Program-made: the position numbers and the translations under genes | Notes under the pieces: model-generated | Database searches by the model: none | Told to the model about the DNA's origin: nothing | What the model saw: the letters and a program-made list of their open reading frames with translations, nothing else | NCBI RefSeq assembly: GCF_007671725.1 | Contig: NZ_VCNM01000001.1 | Location: forward strand, 124,001 to 188,000 | Direction of reading: 5' to 3' | Source of the DNA: Halorubrum depositum | GTDB lineage: Archaea; Halobacteriota; Halobacteria; Halobacteriales; Haloferacaceae | DNA length: 64,000 nt | Shown here: piece by piece, positions 42,834 to 52,121 of the stretch | Layout: the number at the start of each line of letters is the position of its first letter | Position numbering within the stretch: position 1 is the first letter of the stretch

Positions 42834-43022
42834 ATGGATCAGTCACTCAGAAATAACGATAATCGTGCCACGTCATCTGTAATCGGGATCGTACTGCTCG
42901 TCGGGATCACCGTCCTTTTGGCGACGACTGTAGGTGTCTTTGCACTCGGATTAGGGCTATCCGAAACCGTCTGTAACGCGAACCTTGGTGCAGCTCAGTC
43001 AGTAGTCGAACCTGTATGTTAG
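42834..43022 (+). CDS. Pilin N-terminal-type mini-protein (possibly truncated)
   Basis: A 62-residue protein with NNDNRATSSVIGIVLLVGIT, the haloarchaeal type IV pilin N-terminal domain (charged leader, cleavage site, hydrophobic helix), but only about 20 residues follow before the stop. Normal pilins are 120 residues or more. Its DNA (about 42650-43060) is visibly poorer in GC than the neighbours, as in recently acquired DNA. TATA-like gaattatgt is 28 nt upstream. It is either a truncated pilin gene or a real minor subunit. Confidence 0.65.
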   Translation: MDQSLRNNDNRATSSVIGIVLLVGITVLLATTVGVFALGLGLSETVCNANLGAAQSVVEPVC

Positions 43023-43070
43023 TATGTAACGGGCCAAATACTTATCAATTCAGTCTGAGAAATCCGCGCC

Positions 43071-43421
43071 ATGTCATCTCAAGAGGACGTGAGCGCCGGA
43101 GAGACGGTCGACGGAGACACGACCCTCGCCGCCCTCTCGCACGCGTCGGCGCTGGTCGCTTCGTTCCTGGGACCGCTGCTGTTCTTAGTGCTCGCGGACG
43201 ACGACGACGAACTCGTCAAGCGGAACGCGAAGAACTCGCTCAACTTCCAGATCGTCGTCCTCGTCGCGATGATCGTCTCCGGGCTGCTGACGGTCGTGCT
43301 CGTCGGCTTCCTGCTCCTCCCGCTGATCGGACTGATCGACCTCGTGTTGGTTCTGATGGCCACGCTGAAGGCCAACGAGGGGCAGGTCTACTCGTACCCG
43401 TACACGCCGGACATCCTCTGA
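43071..43421 (+). CDS. DUF4870/Tic20-like membrane protein
   Basis: A 116-residue membrane protein: polar N-terminus, then ALSHASALVASFLGPLLFLVLA, VKRNAKNSLNFQI and two more hydrophobic helices ending KANEGQVYSYPYTPDIL. This is the DUF4870 pattern (three helices, conserved A-x-N-F-Q). The function of the family is unknown. TATA-like atacttatc is 28 nt upstream. It is convergent with rps2. Confidence 0.85.
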   Translation: MSSQEDVSAGETVDGDTTLAALSHASALVASFLGPLLFLVLADDDDELVKRNAKNSLNFQIVVLVAMIVSGLLTVVLVGFLLLPLIGLIDLVLVLMATLKANEGQVYSYPYTPDIL

Positions 43422-43514
43422 GGGCCGCGGAGGGGCTATTTTCACACGGCGGCGACGGCGGCGGCTCCGCGGTGTCGAAGCGTCGGAAAAGTCGAACTCG
43501 ACGTCGAAGACCGG

Positions 43515-44315
43515 TTACAGCTCGTCCTCGAAGTCGTCGAGGGCGAAGACCGTGTCGGCGCCGCGGCGGTCGAGCGTCTCGTTGGCGAGCAGCCAGTAGA
43601 CGACCGACAGCGCGCGTCGACCCTTGTTGTTCGTCGGGATGACCAGGTCGACGTTCGACAGCTGGTTGTTGGAGTCGCACATCGCGATGACCGGGATGCC
43701 GACGGTGATGGCCTCCTTGACGGCCTGCGCGTCGCCGATCGGGTCGGTCACCACGACGACGTCCGGCTCGATGTAGCCGGCGTAGTCGGGGTTCGTCAGC
43801 GTGCCGGGGATGAAACGCCCCGTGCGGGCGCGGGCGCCGATGGCGTCCGCGAACTTCTCGGCCGGGAACCGGCCGTACTGCCGCGAGGACGTGACGAGGA
43901 TCTGCTCGGGGTCGTAGTTGGAGAGGAAGTCCGCGGCAGTCCGGATGCGCTGGTCCGTCGTGCTCACGTCGAGCACGTACAGGCCGTCGTCGCGGACGCG
44001 GTGGATGAACCGCTCCATGTCCGCCGTCTTCTGCTGGGTCCCGATGTGGACACCGGCGGAGAGGTAGTCCTCGACGGGGATCAGCAGGTCGACGTCGTCG
44101 TCGGGCATGACGTCGTCGTCGAACGGGGAGGCCTCCTCCTCGTCCGCGGCGTCGTCGGCCTCGTCGTCTTCGATCTCGGCGTCAGCGGACGCCTCCTCGG
44201 CGGCCGCGTCGGCGGTCGGTTCCTCGGTCGTGTCGGTCTCCTCCTCGACCGCCGCGTCGACCGCCTCGGTCTCCGCGTCGTCGTCGAGTTCGACCGCGTC
44301 GTTGTCTTCGCTCAT
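43515..44315 (-). CDS. rps2: 30S ribosomal protein S2
   Basis: A 266-residue small-subunit protein. The S2 core starts near residue 70 ([20 protein letters not shown]) and includes [38 protein letters not shown] and [24 protein letters not shown]. The N-terminal 70 residues are a strongly acidic extension typical of haloarchaeal S2. It is the last gene of the S13-to-S2 cluster, 16 bp after eno. Confidence 0.96.
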   Translation of the reverse strand: MSEDNDAVELDDDAETEAVDAAVEEETDTTEEPTADAAAEEASADAEIEDDEADDAADEEEASPFDDDVMPDDDVDLLIPVEDYLSAGVHIGTQQKTADMERFIHRVRDDGLYVLDVSTTDQRIRTAADFLSNYDPEQILVTSSRQYGRFPAEKFADAIGARARTGRFIPGTLTNPDYAGYIEPDVVVVTDPIGDAQAVKEAITVGIPVIAMCDSNNQLSNVDLVIPTNNKGRRALSVVYWLLANETLDRRGADTVFALDDFEDEL

Positions 44316-44331
44316 GCGTGGTGTGGGCCCG

Positions 44332-45534
44332 TCATACCGCGTCGTCCGCGATGCGGACCAGTTCGTTCAGCTTGGCGGTGCGCTCGCCGCCGACCGTGCC
44401 GGTCTTGATGAACCCGGCGTCGGTCGCCACGGCGAGGTGTGCGATGGTGGTGTCCTCCGTCTCGCCCGAGCGGTGCGAGATGACCGTCTCGTACCCGTTG
44501 CGGGCGGCGAGCTCGACCGCGTCGAACGCGTCCGACAGCGTCCCGATCTGGTTCGGCTTGATCAGGATGCTGTTGGCCGCGCCGACGTCGATCCCCTCGC
44601 GGAGCCGCTCGACGTTGGTGACGAACAGGTCGTCGCCGCAGATCAGCGTCCGGTCGCCGACCCGGTCGGTCAGCTCCGCGAACGCCTCGTAGTCGTTCTC
44701 GTCGAGGGGGTCCTCGACGTACGCGAGGTCGTACTCGTCGACGAGGCCGGCGACGTACTCGACCTGCTCGTCGGTCGTCTTGGTCTCGTCGCCGTAGACG
44801 TACGACTCGCTGTCGTCGTCGTACAGCTCGGCGGCGGCCATGTCGAGGCCGAAGCGGATCTCGAAGCCCACTTCGTCCTCGACCAGCTCGACCGCCTCCT
44901 CGACGACCTCGAACGCCTCCGCGTCCGAGATCGGGGGCGCCCACGCGCCCTCGTCGCCCTTCGCGGCCGGCACGCCGCGCTCGTCGAGCACGTCCGCGAC
45001 CGCCGCGTGGACCGCGGCGTTCGCGAAGACGGCCTCCGAGACGCTAGGCGCGCCGACTGGCGCGGCGAGGAACTCCTGGATGTGGGTCGCCTCCTTGGCG
45101 TGCTCCCCGCCGCCGACGACGTTGCCGAGCGGGATCGGGAAGTTGTCGCCGCGGAACGCGCCCCCGAGGTGTTGATACAGCGGCGCGCCGAGCACGTCGG
45201 CGGCGGCCTTCGCGGCCGCCATCGAGATGGCGACGGCGCTGTTGGCGCCGATGGCCGAGAAGTCGTCCGTGCCGTCGGCCGCGCGGAGCGCGCCGTCGAC
45301 GGCGCGCTGGTCGCCGGCGTACAGGCCCTCCAGCCGGGGAACGGCGTGTTCCCGAGCCTTCGCGATCGACTCGCTTGCGGGGAGTTCGATCGCCTCGTAC
45401 TCGCCGGTGGACGCCCCGCTGGGCGCCGCCCCGCGGCCGAAGCCGCCGGACTCGGTGAGGACGTCGGCCTCGACGGTCGGGTTCCCCCGCGAGTCGAGCA
45501 CGCGACGCAGCGAGACGCCGGTGATGCGGGTCAT
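44332..45534 (-). CDS. eno: Enolase (phosphopyruvate hydratase)
   Basis: A 400-residue glycolytic enzyme converting 2-phosphoglycerate to phosphoenolpyruvate. Recognisable motifs: [13 protein letters not shown], the loop [24 protein letters not shown], and the catalytic block [13 protein letters not shown] with [16 protein letters not shown]. It overlaps the rpoK stop by one base and lies in the ribosomal cluster, a placement conserved in euryarchaea. Confidence 0.97.
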   Translation of the reverse strand: MTRITGVSLRRVLDSRGNPTVEADVLTESGGFGRGAAPSGASTGEYEAIELPASESIAKAREHAVPRLEGLYAGDQRAVDGALRAADGTDDFSAIGANSAVAISMAAAKAAADVLGAPLYQHLGGAFRGDNFPIPLGNVVGGGEHAKEATHIQEFLAAPVGAPSVSEAVFANAAVHAAVADVLDERGVPAAKGDEGAWAPPISDAEAFEVVEEAVELVEDEVGFEIRFGLDMAAAELYDDDSESYVYGDETKTTDEQVEYVAGLVDEYDLAYVEDPLDENDYEAFAELTDRVGDRTLICGDDLFVTNVERLREGIDVGAANSILIKPNQIGTLSDAFDAVELAARNGYETVISHRSGETEDTTIAHLAVATDAGFIKTGTVGGERTAKLNELVRIADDAV

Positions 45535-45713
45535 CAGTTGGACTCCCTCCGGACCGTGAACGGGAGCGCGCCCGCGTCGTACTCCTCCGCGGCGACGAGG
45601 ATGGGCTCCGTCTGGTCCGTGTCGATCAGCACGGGCGCCCCGTACGACACCTGCAGCGCTCGCGCGCCGAGGATGCGTGCCTTCTCGTATCGATTGTATC
45701 GCTGTGTTGACAT
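45534..45713 (-). CDS. rpoK: DNA-directed RNA polymerase subunit K
   Basis: A 59-residue Rpb6/omega homologue: [20 protein letters not shown] is the conserved helix, then [11 protein letters not shown] and the C-terminal [10 protein letters not shown]. It assists assembly of the polymerase around the largest subunit. It is too short for many ORF filters. It starts 2 nt after the rpoN stop, and its own stop overlaps the eno ATG (TGATG). Confidence 0.95.
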   Translation of the reverse strand: MSTQRYNRYEKARILGARALQVSYGAPVLIDTDQTEPILVAAEEYDAGALPFTVRRESN

Positions 45714-45715
45714 TG

Positions 45716-45910
45716 TTACTGGTACGGCGAGACGACGTCGACGAGGTCGCGATGGCTGACCATCATCCGGCGGCAGCAGTGCCGGTCGACCCCGAGCTCG
45801 TCGAGCACGTCGCCCGGGTCCTCGTCGCCGTCGCGGGCGCGCTGCTTGAACTCCTCCCAGTGTTCACCGATGACGTTGCCGCACGTGAAACACCGGACGG
45901 GGATCATCAT
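45716..45910 (-). CDS. rpoN: DNA-directed RNA polymerase subunit N
   Basis: A 64-residue Rpb10 homologue with the zinc-bundle motif CFTCGN near the N-terminus and a cysteine pair CC later ([12 protein letters not shown]), all four ligands present. It stabilises the RpoD/RpoL platform. Two adjacent ATGs (45910, 45907) are possible; the first is used. Confidence 0.96.
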   Translation of the reverse strand: MMIPVRCFTCGNVIGEHWEEFKQRARDGDEDPGDVLDELGVDRHCCRRMMVSHRDLVDVVSPYQ

Positions 45911-45922
45911 GACTGGATCACC

Positions 45923-46321
45923 TCAGCGGTAGGACTTCTGGTAGCGGGCACGCGCGCCGGGTCCGCCCCACTTCTTGGGTTCGGACTGGCGCACGTCGTT
46001 GACCAGCAGCGTGCGATCGAAGTTCATGTACGCGTCGCGCAGCTCGGCGTCGCCGAGGTGCTGGACGAGACCGCGCGCGATGGCGGTCCGCGTCGCGTCG
46101 GCCTGGCCGCTGAAGCCGCCGCCCTCGACGTTGATGTCGATGTCGACGCCGTCGCGGAGCTCCTCGCCCGCGATGCGGAACGGCTCGAGCATCTTGAGCC
46201 GCGCCTGTTCCGGTTCGACCAGCTCGACTGGCTGGGAGTTGATGCGAACGCGACCCTCGCCGTCGCGCACGGTGGCGCGGGCGACGGCCGTCTTCTTCTT
46301 GCCTGAGGTGTTAGTTACCAT
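45923..46321 (-). CDS. rps9: 30S ribosomal protein S9
   Basis: A 132-residue S9 protein with the expected [21 protein letters not shown] opening (given in pieces), internal [20 protein letters not shown] and the basic tail [13 protein letters not shown] that reaches the ribosomal P site. Its ATG overlaps the rpl13 stop by a few bases. It is in the S13-S2 cluster. Confidence 0.96.
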   Translation of the reverse strand: MVTNTSGKKKTAVARATVRDGEGRVRINSQPVELVEPEQARLKMLEPFRIAGEELRDGVDIDINVEGGGFSGQADATRTAIARGLVQHLGDAELRDAYMNFDRTLLVNDVRQSEPKKWGGPGARARYQKSYR

Positions 46322-46764
46322 GTGACGTTGGCTCCCAGAGACTCGGAGATCTCCCCGAGCGTCGTGAACTTGATGTTCGAGAGGCGGTCGAGCGAGGTGC
46401 CGTCGAGGACGACGGTCTCGGCGTCCTCGTCGCGCTCGTAGGGGTTACCCACGTAGACGCGGACGTTCGAGAACGCCTCGCGGCCGTCCTCGGTCTTGTA
46501 CGGCAGCATGCCGCGGATGGCGCGCTTGAAGATGCGGTCGGGGCGCTTGGGGTAGTACGGCCCGCTGTCGGAGCCGAGCTCCGCGCGGGTGTGGTACGTC
46601 TCCATCGTCGCCTCCTCGTTGCCGGTGATGACCGCGCGCTCGGCGTTGACGACGGCGACCGTCTCGCCGTCGAGGACGCGCTGGGCGACCTTCGACGAGA
46701 CGCGACCGAGGATGCAGTCGCGGGCGTCGACGACGACGTCCGCGTCGATCTTCGCGAGACTCAT
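46315..46764 (-). CDS. rpl13: 50S ribosomal protein L13
   Basis: A 149-residue L13 protein. The opening [20 protein letters not shown] and internal [10 protein letters not shown] and [19 protein letters not shown] are standard. Its ATG overlaps the end of rpl18e by 4 nt (46761-46764), showing translational coupling. Confidence 0.96.
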   Translation of the reverse strand: MSLAKIDADVVVDARDCILGRVSSKVAQRVLDGETVAVVNAERAVITGNEEATMETYHTRAELGSDSGPYYPKRPDRIFKRAIRGMLPYKTEDGREAFSNVRVYVGNPYERDEDAETVVLDGTSLDRLSNIKFTTLGEISESLGANVTW

Positions 46765-47114
46765 CGGATCACCCTGACGTTGCTCCCTTCGGGGTTCTGT
46801 TCAACGAACTGTTCAAGCGACACCGCTTCGCCGGCCTGGTCGATCTTCGTGCGGGCGGTTCCCGAGAAGTCGACGGCGGCGACGGTGACGTTCTTTTCGA
46901 GCACACCGCTGCCCAGCACCTTGCCGGGGACGACGACCGTCTCGTCTTCCTGCGCGTATCGTTCGATACGGCCCAGGTTGACCTCAGCGTGCGTGCGCCG
47001 TGGCTTCTCCAGTCGGTCGGCGACGTCCTGCCACACGTTGGCACCGGAGTCGCGCGAGACCGACTTCAGATCGGCGATGAGGTTCTGTAGTTTCGGATTC
47101 GTCTTGCTACTCAT
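46761..47114 (-). CDS. rpl18e: 50S ribosomal protein L18e
   Basis: A 117-residue archaeal/eukaryal L18e with [20 protein letters not shown], then [15 protein letters not shown] and [15 protein letters not shown]. It has a clear Shine-Dalgarno sequence before the ATG, uncommon in this window and expected since it follows a tRNA gene inside the transcript. It opens the second half of the cluster. Confidence 0.96.
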   Translation of the reverse strand: MSSKTNPKLQNLIADLKSVSRDSGANVWQDVADRLEKPRRTHAEVNLGRIERYAQEDETVVVPGKVLGSGVLEKNVTVAAVDFSGTARTKIDQAGEAVSLEQFVEQNPEGSNVRVIR

Positions 47115-47120
47115 AGCTGT

Positions 47121-47128
47121 CCCTCCTG
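47121..47128 (-). promoter_or_regulatory. Shine-Dalgarno sequence of rpl18e
   Basis: AGGAGGGA on the minus strand ends six bases before the rpl18e ATG and matches the 16S rRNA tail well. It identifies rpl18e as read from an internal position of a longer transcript, after tRNA-Leu. Confidence 0.75.
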
Positions 47129-47154
47129 AAGCGGAGAGTTAGTGAAAACGGAGT

Positions 47155-47239
47155 GCAGGGAGCAGGATTTGAACCTGCGGACCTCTACAGGACAGCGCCC
47201 TGAACGCTGCGCCGTTGGCCTGACTTGGCTATCCCTGCG
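47155..47239 (-). tRNA. tRNA-Leu (anticodon CAG)
   Basis: Acceptor arms GCAGGGA (5' end at 47239) and TCCCTGC pair fully, with discriminator A at 47155. The anticodon stem CAGCG/CGCTG closes loop TTCAGGG, giving CAG. A long variable arm marks a class II tRNA, and the T-arm contains GGTTCAAATCC. It lies between rpoD and rpl18e, as in other haloarchaea. Confidence 0.95.
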
Positions 47240-47315
47240 TGCACTCCTGCGTAACCCGGCTCCCTTCAAACCACTTTCGGTCCCGCCGTCGGAACGGCCC
47301 GACTCGGGTCCGGCG

Positions 47316-47338
47316 CGATCCGACGCGGCGTCGGATCG
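47316..47338. repeat. Triloop palindrome between rpoD and tRNA-Leu
   Basis: Perfect 10-bp arms CGATCCGACG (47316-47325) and CGTCGGATCG (47329-47338) enclose loop CGG. The design equals that of the palindromes in the ncRNA candidates and the CHY gene. It could act as a processing or stop signal between rpoD and the tRNA. Confidence 0.6.
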
Positions 47339-47405
47339 GGACGCGGCGCCGCGGCTCCGTGCAGGGGCGAGCGCCGGCCGCGTGGTCTGAAGGTCCGTCA
47401 TTACG

Positions 47406-48158
47406 TTAGACCGCGACTTTCGTCTGTAGTTCGTCCGCGCGCTCCTCGATGGAGTCGATCGCGCGGAGCAGCAGTTCCTCGACGCTGAACGACCCGTCCG
47501 TCTCGATGTGGAAGACGAACGCGCCGGGGACGTCCTCGATCGCGACCTCCTTCCCGGGGAACCGCTCCGAGAGGTCGTTGTCGAACTCGTCGGTGAGCTC
47601 TATCGAACCGTCGGGCGTCTCGATGACGCCGCGGAGGATCCGCGGCTCGTCGTCGTCGAACTCGCCGAGGTCGCCCTCGACCGAGACGCGCTGGAGGTGG
47701 CGGTAGCCGACGGAGACGCCGCCCTGGTGTTTGGCGTGCTCCTTGCCGGTGTTCAGCACCGCGTCCGCTTCGAACTCCAGCCGCTGTCCCTCCTTCAGCT
47801 CGATGATCGGCACGTTCTCGTCGGCGACGCCGACGAGCGGGTCGGCGCTCTCGATGTCGCCGGAGTACGCCGTCGCCGGTCCCTCGACGTCGAGCGCGAG
47901 GGTGACCTCGTCGCCGACCTCGAAGTCGTCGAGCGGCGTCGTCAGGGGCACCAGCCCCAGCCGGAGGCCGATCATCTCGTCGAACATGACGGAGGAGTTC
48001 TCGACGAACCGGACGGTGTCGATCGAGAACGTCGGGACGTCGGCGATCATCGCGCGGCGGATGCCGTTCGCGAACGCCGGCGTGAGCCCGCGGATCAGCA
48101 CCCGCGCGCTGCGTTCGTCCCGTTCGACGTACTGGACGTCGAATTCGTCTTCCGTCAT
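47406..48158 (-). CDS. rpoD: DNA-directed RNA polymerase subunit D
   Basis: A 250-residue Rpb3/alpha homologue, part of the D-L-N-P assembly platform. Motifs: [23 protein letters not shown] (conserved dimerisation helix region, given by position at residues 20-42), [22 protein letters not shown]. There is no cysteine at all, so the Fe-S clusters found in some archaeal RpoD proteins are absent, as is known for haloarchaea. ATG 48158 is one base after the rps11 stop; the longer upstream frame is not conserved. Confidence 0.96.
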   Translation of the reverse strand: MTEDEFDVQYVERDERSARVLIRGLTPAFANGIRRAMIADVPTFSIDTVRFVENSSVMFDEMIGLRLGLVPLTTPLDDFEVGDEVTLALDVEGPATAYSGDIESADPLVGVADENVPIIELKEGQRLEFEADAVLNTGKEHAKHQGGVSVGYRHLQRVSVEGDLGEFDDDEPRILRGVIETPDGSIELTDEFDNDLSERFPGKEVAIEDVPGAFVFHIETDGSFSVEELLLRAIDSIEERADELQTKVAV

Positions 48159-48159
48159 G

Positions 48160-48549
48160 TCAGACTCGCTTGTTCTTTGGCGCCTTCGTCCCGTCGTGCG
48201 GGATGGGCGTGACGTCCTCGATCCGGCCGATCTCGACGCCCGCACGCGAGAGCGCGCGGATCGTCGCCTGCGCACCGGGTCCGGTGGACTTGTTGAGGTT
48301 GCCGCCGGGGCCGCGCACGCGAACGTGCACGCCCTCTAAGCCGGCGTCCTTGACGCGCTCGGCGACGACCTCCGCCATCTGCATGGCGGCGTACGGCGAC
48401 GCCTCGTCGCGGTTCTGCTTCACCACGGTGCCGCCGGACGACTTGGCGATCGTCTCGGCGCCCGTCTCGTCGGTGACCGTGATGAGCGTGTTGTTGAACG
48501 ACGCGTACACGTGGGCGATGCCCCACTTTCCGTCCTCGGATTCACTCAT
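48160..48549 (-). CDS. rps11: 30S ribosomal protein S11
   Basis: A 129-residue S11 with [22 protein letters not shown], then [20 protein letters not shown] and the basic end GCRPRRV-like [17 protein letters not shown]. It lies on the small-subunit platform. A GGAG-like Shine-Dalgarno word precedes the ATG. It is 6 nt after rps4. Confidence 0.96.
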   Translation of the reverse strand: MSESEDGKWGIAHVYASFNNTLITVTDETGAETIAKSSGGTVVKQNRDEASPYAAMQMAEVVAERVKDAGLEGVHVRVRGPGGNLNKSTGPGAQATIRALSRAGVEIGRIEDVTPIPHDGTKAPKNKRV

Positions 48550-48555
48550 GGTTGG

Positions 48556-49083
48556 TTACTCCTGTGACTCCGCGCGCTCGGGGTGGAGATCGTCCGCGAG
48601 CGGGCTCGTCTCGTCGAAGGCGATGGCGCCCTCGTCGTCCACGTCGACCTTCACCGAGGGGCGCGTGACGCGCGCGCCGTTGACGGTGATGTGGCCGTGG
48701 ACGATGAACTGGCGGGCCTGCTGGGTCGAGGACGCGAACCCCTGCCGGTAGGCGACCGTCTGGAGACGGCGCTCGAGCAGGTCGGTCACGTCCAGCGAGA
48801 GGACCGCGGAGATGTCGTCGTTGTCGCCGAGGATGCCGATGCGGCGAAGTCGCGAGACGAACTCCGCGCCGGCCTCCTGGGCGGCGTCGACGTCGCCCTG
48901 GGCCTCGCCGAGCAGGCGACGCGCCTCGCGTCGCATGCTGCGCAGCTCGGACTGGGCGCGCCAGAACTCCTCTTTGTTCTTCAGGCCGTACCGCGAGAGG
49001 AGATCGGACTCCTCGGCGATGCGCTCGCCCTGGTACGGGTGGTTCGGCGTCTCGTAGCCCTTCGTGTTCTTGCCGGTGCTCAT
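48556..49083 (-). CDS. rps4: 30S ribosomal protein S4
   Basis: A 175-residue S4 with the archaeal opening [19 protein letters not shown], the S4 RNA-binding domain ([39 protein letters not shown]) and an acidic tail. It overlaps the rps13 stop by 4 nt. Confidence 0.96.
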   Translation of the reverse strand: MSTGKNTKGYETPNHPYQGERIAEESDLLSRYGLKNKEEFWRAQSELRSMRREARRLLGEAQGDVDAAQEAGAEFVSRLRRIGILGDNDDISAVLSLDVTDLLERRLQTVAYRQGFASSTQQARQFIVHGHITVNGARVTRPSVKVDVDDEGAIAFDETSPLADDLHPERAESQE

Positions 49084-49604
49084 TCGTCGTCACCCGCCGC
49101 TTCTTCCTCCGCCATCTCCTCGCGGATCTCCTCGACGTTGACGCCGATGGTGCCCTCGGACCGCCCCGTGGACTTCGTGCGCTGGCCGCGTACCTTCTGG
49201 CCGCGCTTGTGGCGAACGCCCTTGTACGATTCGATGACCTTCATCCGGTTGATGTCGTGGCGACGCTTCTCGCTGACGTCGGTGCCGACGAGGTGCGTCG
49301 TCTCTCCGGAGTAGAAGTCGTTCTGTCTGTTCGTCATCCACGACGGGACGTGGTCTTCGAGGTTCTCGGCGATGTCGACCACCGCGTCGATGTCGCCCTC
49401 GTCGAGGAGACCGAACGTGGCGTTGCGGTCCACGTCGGCCTTCTCGGCGACCAGCCGCGCCGTGCGCGTGCCGATGCCGTCGAGTTCGGACAGGCTTCGC
49501 TCGACCGTCTTCGTCCCGTCGAGGTCCGCGCCCCCGATCCGGACGAAGTACTGGAGGTCTTCCTCCTCCTCCGGTGAGTCGTCCTGTGATTCTTCCGTGC
49601 TCAT
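49080..49604 (-). CDS. rps13: 30S ribosomal protein S13
   Basis: A 174-residue S13, the first protein gene of the cluster. Motifs: [59 protein letters not shown]. Short acidic extensions flank the core. tRNA-Ser lies 58 bp upstream, so tRNA and mRNA are probably one transcript. Confidence 0.96.
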   Translation of the reverse strand: MSTEESQDDSPEEEEDLQYFVRIGGADLDGTKTVERSLSELDGIGTRTARLVAEKADVDRNATFGLLDEGDIDAVVDIAENLEDHVPSWMTNRQNDFYSGETTHLVGTDVSEKRRHDINRMKVIESYKGVRHKRGQKVRGQRTKSTGRSEGTIGVNVEEIREEMAEEEAAGDDE

Positions 49605-49662
49605 GTGTTGGTTGTGGTGAGCCCTACCGGCGCGAATCCGGCGGTGCTCGGTCCGTTCGAGC

Positions 49663-49748
49663 GTTGCGGCGGGGATTCGAACCCCGGAGGCAGTGACGCC
49701 ACAGAGTTAGCAACCCTGCGCCTTGGGCCAGGCTTGGCTACCGCAACT
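49663..49748 (-). tRNA. tRNA-Ser (anticodon GCT)
   Basis: Acceptor arms GTTGCGG (5' end at 49748) and CCGCAAC (49670-49664), discriminator G at 49663 as required for serine. The anticodon stem CAGGG/CTCTG closes TTGCTAA, giving GCT. A long variable arm (class II) and the T-arm CGGGG-TTCGAAT-CCCCG are present. It leads the ribosomal cluster. Confidence 0.95.
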
Positions 49749-49824
49749 CGCGTCGTATCGTCGCCCTCGTGGACTCGGGACCCGGCGCCCCTGCAGTTCG
49801 TGCATCCGTACGGTCCCGCTTTCG

Positions 49825-49840
49825 CTACTTAAACATCACG
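49825..49840 (-). promoter_or_regulatory. Promoter of the tRNA-Ser/ribosomal protein cluster
   Basis: A TATA-like gtttaagtag on the minus strand stands about 80 nt before the mature tRNA-Ser end in otherwise GC-rich DNA, the only good candidate for the cluster's promoter. A start near 49805 would leave a tRNA 5' leader of about 55 nt. Confidence 0.5.
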
Positions 49841-50015
49841 GAAGGGCGGAGCGAATGCGCCCGGTTCGCACGGGTGTGAGGGGTTGTCACGGGAGGACGG
49901 GGATCCGCGTCGCGGGTGAACCGGAATCCGTCGAACCCGACGGTCCGCGGATCTCGCTTCCGCGAGGGGTTCCGTTTGGCGTACTGTTTAGTGGGTGCCG
50001 CGGGTGGACCGATCC

Positions 50016-51056
50016 ATGAAGGCCGTCCAGTTCGGTTCCCACGGCGACCGCGACGTGATCGAGTACGGCGACTTCCCGGACCCGGAGCCCGACCGCGGCG
50101 AGGTCGTCGTCGACGTTAAGGCGGGCGCGCTGAATCACCTCGATATCTGGACGCGTCGCGGGATGCCCGGTATCGACCTGGAGATGCCCCACATCCCCGG
50201 CAGCGACGCGGCCGGCGTCGTCGAGTCGGTCGGAGAGGGCGTGACGCGGTTCGAGCCCGGCGACCGCGTCGCCGTGAGCGCGGGCGTCTCCTGCGGCGAG
50301 TGCGAGTTCTGCCGCCACGGCGAGGAGTCGCTGTGCCCCTCGTTCCACATCATCGGGGAGCACGTCCGAGGCGTCCACGCCGAGAAGGCCGCCGTCCCCG
50401 CCGAGAACCTCGTCCCCGTCCCCGCGGGCGTCGACTGGGAGGTCGCCGGCTCCGCCTCGCTCGTCTTCCAGACCGCGTGGCGGATGCTCCAGACCCGCGC
50501 GGACGTCGAGGCGGGCGAGAAGGTCCTCGTGCTCGGCGCCTCCGGCGGCGTCGGCCACGCCGCCGTCCAGATCGCCGACCACGCGGGCTGTGAGGTGTTC
50601 GCGACAGCCTCCAGCGAGGAGAAGCTCGCGCACGCCGAGTCGTGCGGCGCCGACCACGTCATCGACTACGAGGCGAACGACTTCGCCGAGGAGGTCGCCG
50701 AGATCACCGGCCGCCGCGGCGTCGACGTCGTCGTCGACCACGTCGGCGCGGCGACGTACCCGGACTCGCTGAAGTCGATGGCGAAGGGCGGCCGCCTCGT
50801 CACCTGCGGCGCGACCACCGGCCCGAACCCCGACGCGGGGCTCAACCGCATCTTCTGGAACCAGCTCTCCGTCATCGGATCCACGATGGCGACGCCCGGC
50901 GAGGTCGACGACGTCCTCGAACTCGTCTGGGACGGCACCTTCGAACCGTACGTCCGGGAGACGCTCCCGATGAGCGAGGCCGCGCGCGCCCACGAGATGA
51001 TCGAGAACCGTGAGGGCTTTGGCAAGGTAGTAGTTAAACCGGATAGTGAGCTCTGA
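50016..51056 (+). CDS. Zinc-binding dehydrogenase / quinone oxidoreductase-like
   Basis: A 346-residue medium-chain dehydrogenase. The structural zinc site CGECEFCRHGEESLC is complete and the Rossmann motif is VLVLGASGGVGHAAVQIADHAG. The usual catalytic-zinc cysteine is replaced (ALNHLDIWTRRG), so it may not use a catalytic zinc, as in quinone oxidoreductases or crotonyl-CoA-type reductases. ATG 50016 is chosen, with a TATA-like ctgtttag about 30 nt upstream. It overlaps the next gene by 11 nt. Confidence 0.88.
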   Translation: MKAVQFGSHGDRDVIEYGDFPDPEPDRGEVVVDVKAGALNHLDIWTRRGMPGIDLEMPHIPGSDAAGVVESVGEGVTRFEPGDRVAVSAGVSCGECEFCRHGEESLCPSFHIIGEHVRGVHAEKAAVPAENLVPVPAGVDWEVAGSASLVFQTAWRMLQTRADVEAGEKVLVLGASGGVGHAAVQIADHAGCEVFATASSEEKLAHAESCGADHVIDYEANDFAEEVAEITGRRGVDVVVDHVGAATYPDSLKSMAKGGRLVTCGATTGPNPDAGLNRIFWNQLSVIGSTMATPGEVDDVLELVWDGTFEPYVRETLPMSEAARAHEMIENREGFGKVVVKPDSEL

Positions 51057-51411
51057 GACCGACGCTGACGGGGGCACGGGCGGCTACGTTCACGTCCCTG
51101 ACTCCGATACCGGCGCCGAGAGCGACGGCGCCGCCGGCACCGCCGACCCCGCCGCGTCGGACCCGGGATCGGGCAAACCGGGGACCGACGGGCCGACCGC
51201 CGACGGCTTCGGCCGAAGGGGATGGGCGCTGACGGCCGTGCTGTTCCTCTGCGCCATCGTCATCCCCGGGGTCATCTACCTCTACCCGTACGCCGCCGGC
51301 TGGTTTGGGCTGCCGTTCTTCGCGACGTACCTCGCGCTCCCACTCGTCCCGGCCGTCCTCCTCGGGCTGGTCGCCGTCTGGTCGATGACCGCGGCGACGC
51401 GGGACCGGTAA
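51046..51411 (+). CDS. Small two-helix membrane protein
   Basis: A 121-residue protein with GTG start overlapping the end of the dehydrogenase gene. The first 60 residues are disordered and rich in Gly, Asp, Ser and Pro; two transmembrane helices follow ([20 protein letters not shown] and the [17 protein letters not shown] segment). Haloarchaea have many such proteins. Function is unknown. Confidence 0.75.
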   Translation: MSSETDADGGTGGYVHVPDSDTGAESDGAAGTADPAASDPGSGKPGTDGPTADGFGRRGWALTAVLFLCAIVIPGVIYLYPYAAGWFGLPFFATYLALPLVPAVLLGLVAVWSMTAATRDR

Positions 51412-51518
51412 CGGGGAGCCGCCGACAAGCCATCCGCCGCCGCCGAGTCACCCGCGGACTGCGACGCCCGCGAGCGCCGAACGACAACCGTTTTGAACGA
51501 CACCCGCGCAGTAGCGAT

Positions 51519-52097
51519 ATGTTGATCACCGTCTCCGGCCCGCCTGGCAGCGGGAAGAGCACGAACGCCGCGGGGCTCGCCGATCGGCTCGGGATGGAAC
51601 ACGTCTCCGGCGGCGACATCTTCCGCGAGATGGCGGCCGAACGCGACATGACGCCGGTCGAGTTCAACGAGTTCGCGGAGGAGGACCCGCAGTTCGACCG
51701 CAAGCTCGACCGGCGCCTCCGCGAGATCGCCACGACCCGCGACGAGCTCGTCCTGGAGTCACGGCTCGCCGGGTGGCTCGCCGCCGAGCACGCCGACTTC
51801 CGCTTCTGGTTCGACGCCCCGCTCTCGGTCCGCGCCGAGCGGATCGCCGACCGGGAGGAGAAGCCCGTCGACCGGGCGCGGGCCGAGACGGAGCGGCGCG
51901 AGGAGTCCGAGCGCAAGCGGTACCGCGAGCTCTACGGCGTCGACATCGACGACCTCTCCATCTACGACGCCGCGTACAACACCGCTCGCTGGGGCCCCGA
52001 CCGCTTCCTCGATGCGCTCGTCGCCACCGTCGACGCGTACGACCCCGCGGCCGACGAGGGAAAGGCGCCCATCGAGGGCGTCACCTACGACTTCTGA
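51519..52097 (+). CDS. cmk: (d)CMP kinase
   Basis: A 192-residue archaeal cytidylate kinase. Walker A is [16 protein letters not shown], followed by [12 protein letters not shown] and [12 protein letters not shown], the CMP-binding segments, and a lid with [17 protein letters not shown]. It phosphorylates CMP and dCMP. A TATA-like cgttttgaac is 27 nt before the ATG. It lies 24 bp before cbf5, the usual archaeal neighbour, so they form an operon. Confidence 0.94.
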   Translation: MLITVSGPPGSGKSTNAAGLADRLGMEHVSGGDIFREMAAERDMTPVEFNEFAEEDPQFDRKLDRRLREIATTRDELVLESRLAGWLAAEHADFRFWFDAPLSVRAERIADREEKPVDRARAETERREESERKRYRELYGVDIDDLSIYDAAYNTARWGPDRFLDALVATVDAYDPAADEGKAPIEGVTYDF

Positions 52098-52121
52098 GCC
52101 GCGACCGCACGCTATCTCTCA

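Noticed and set aside
43016-43642. Continuation of the truncated pilin in another frame
   Set aside because: The frame starting at 43016 gives only about 20 plausible residues, then becomes an Arg-rich shadow of the DUF4870 gene.
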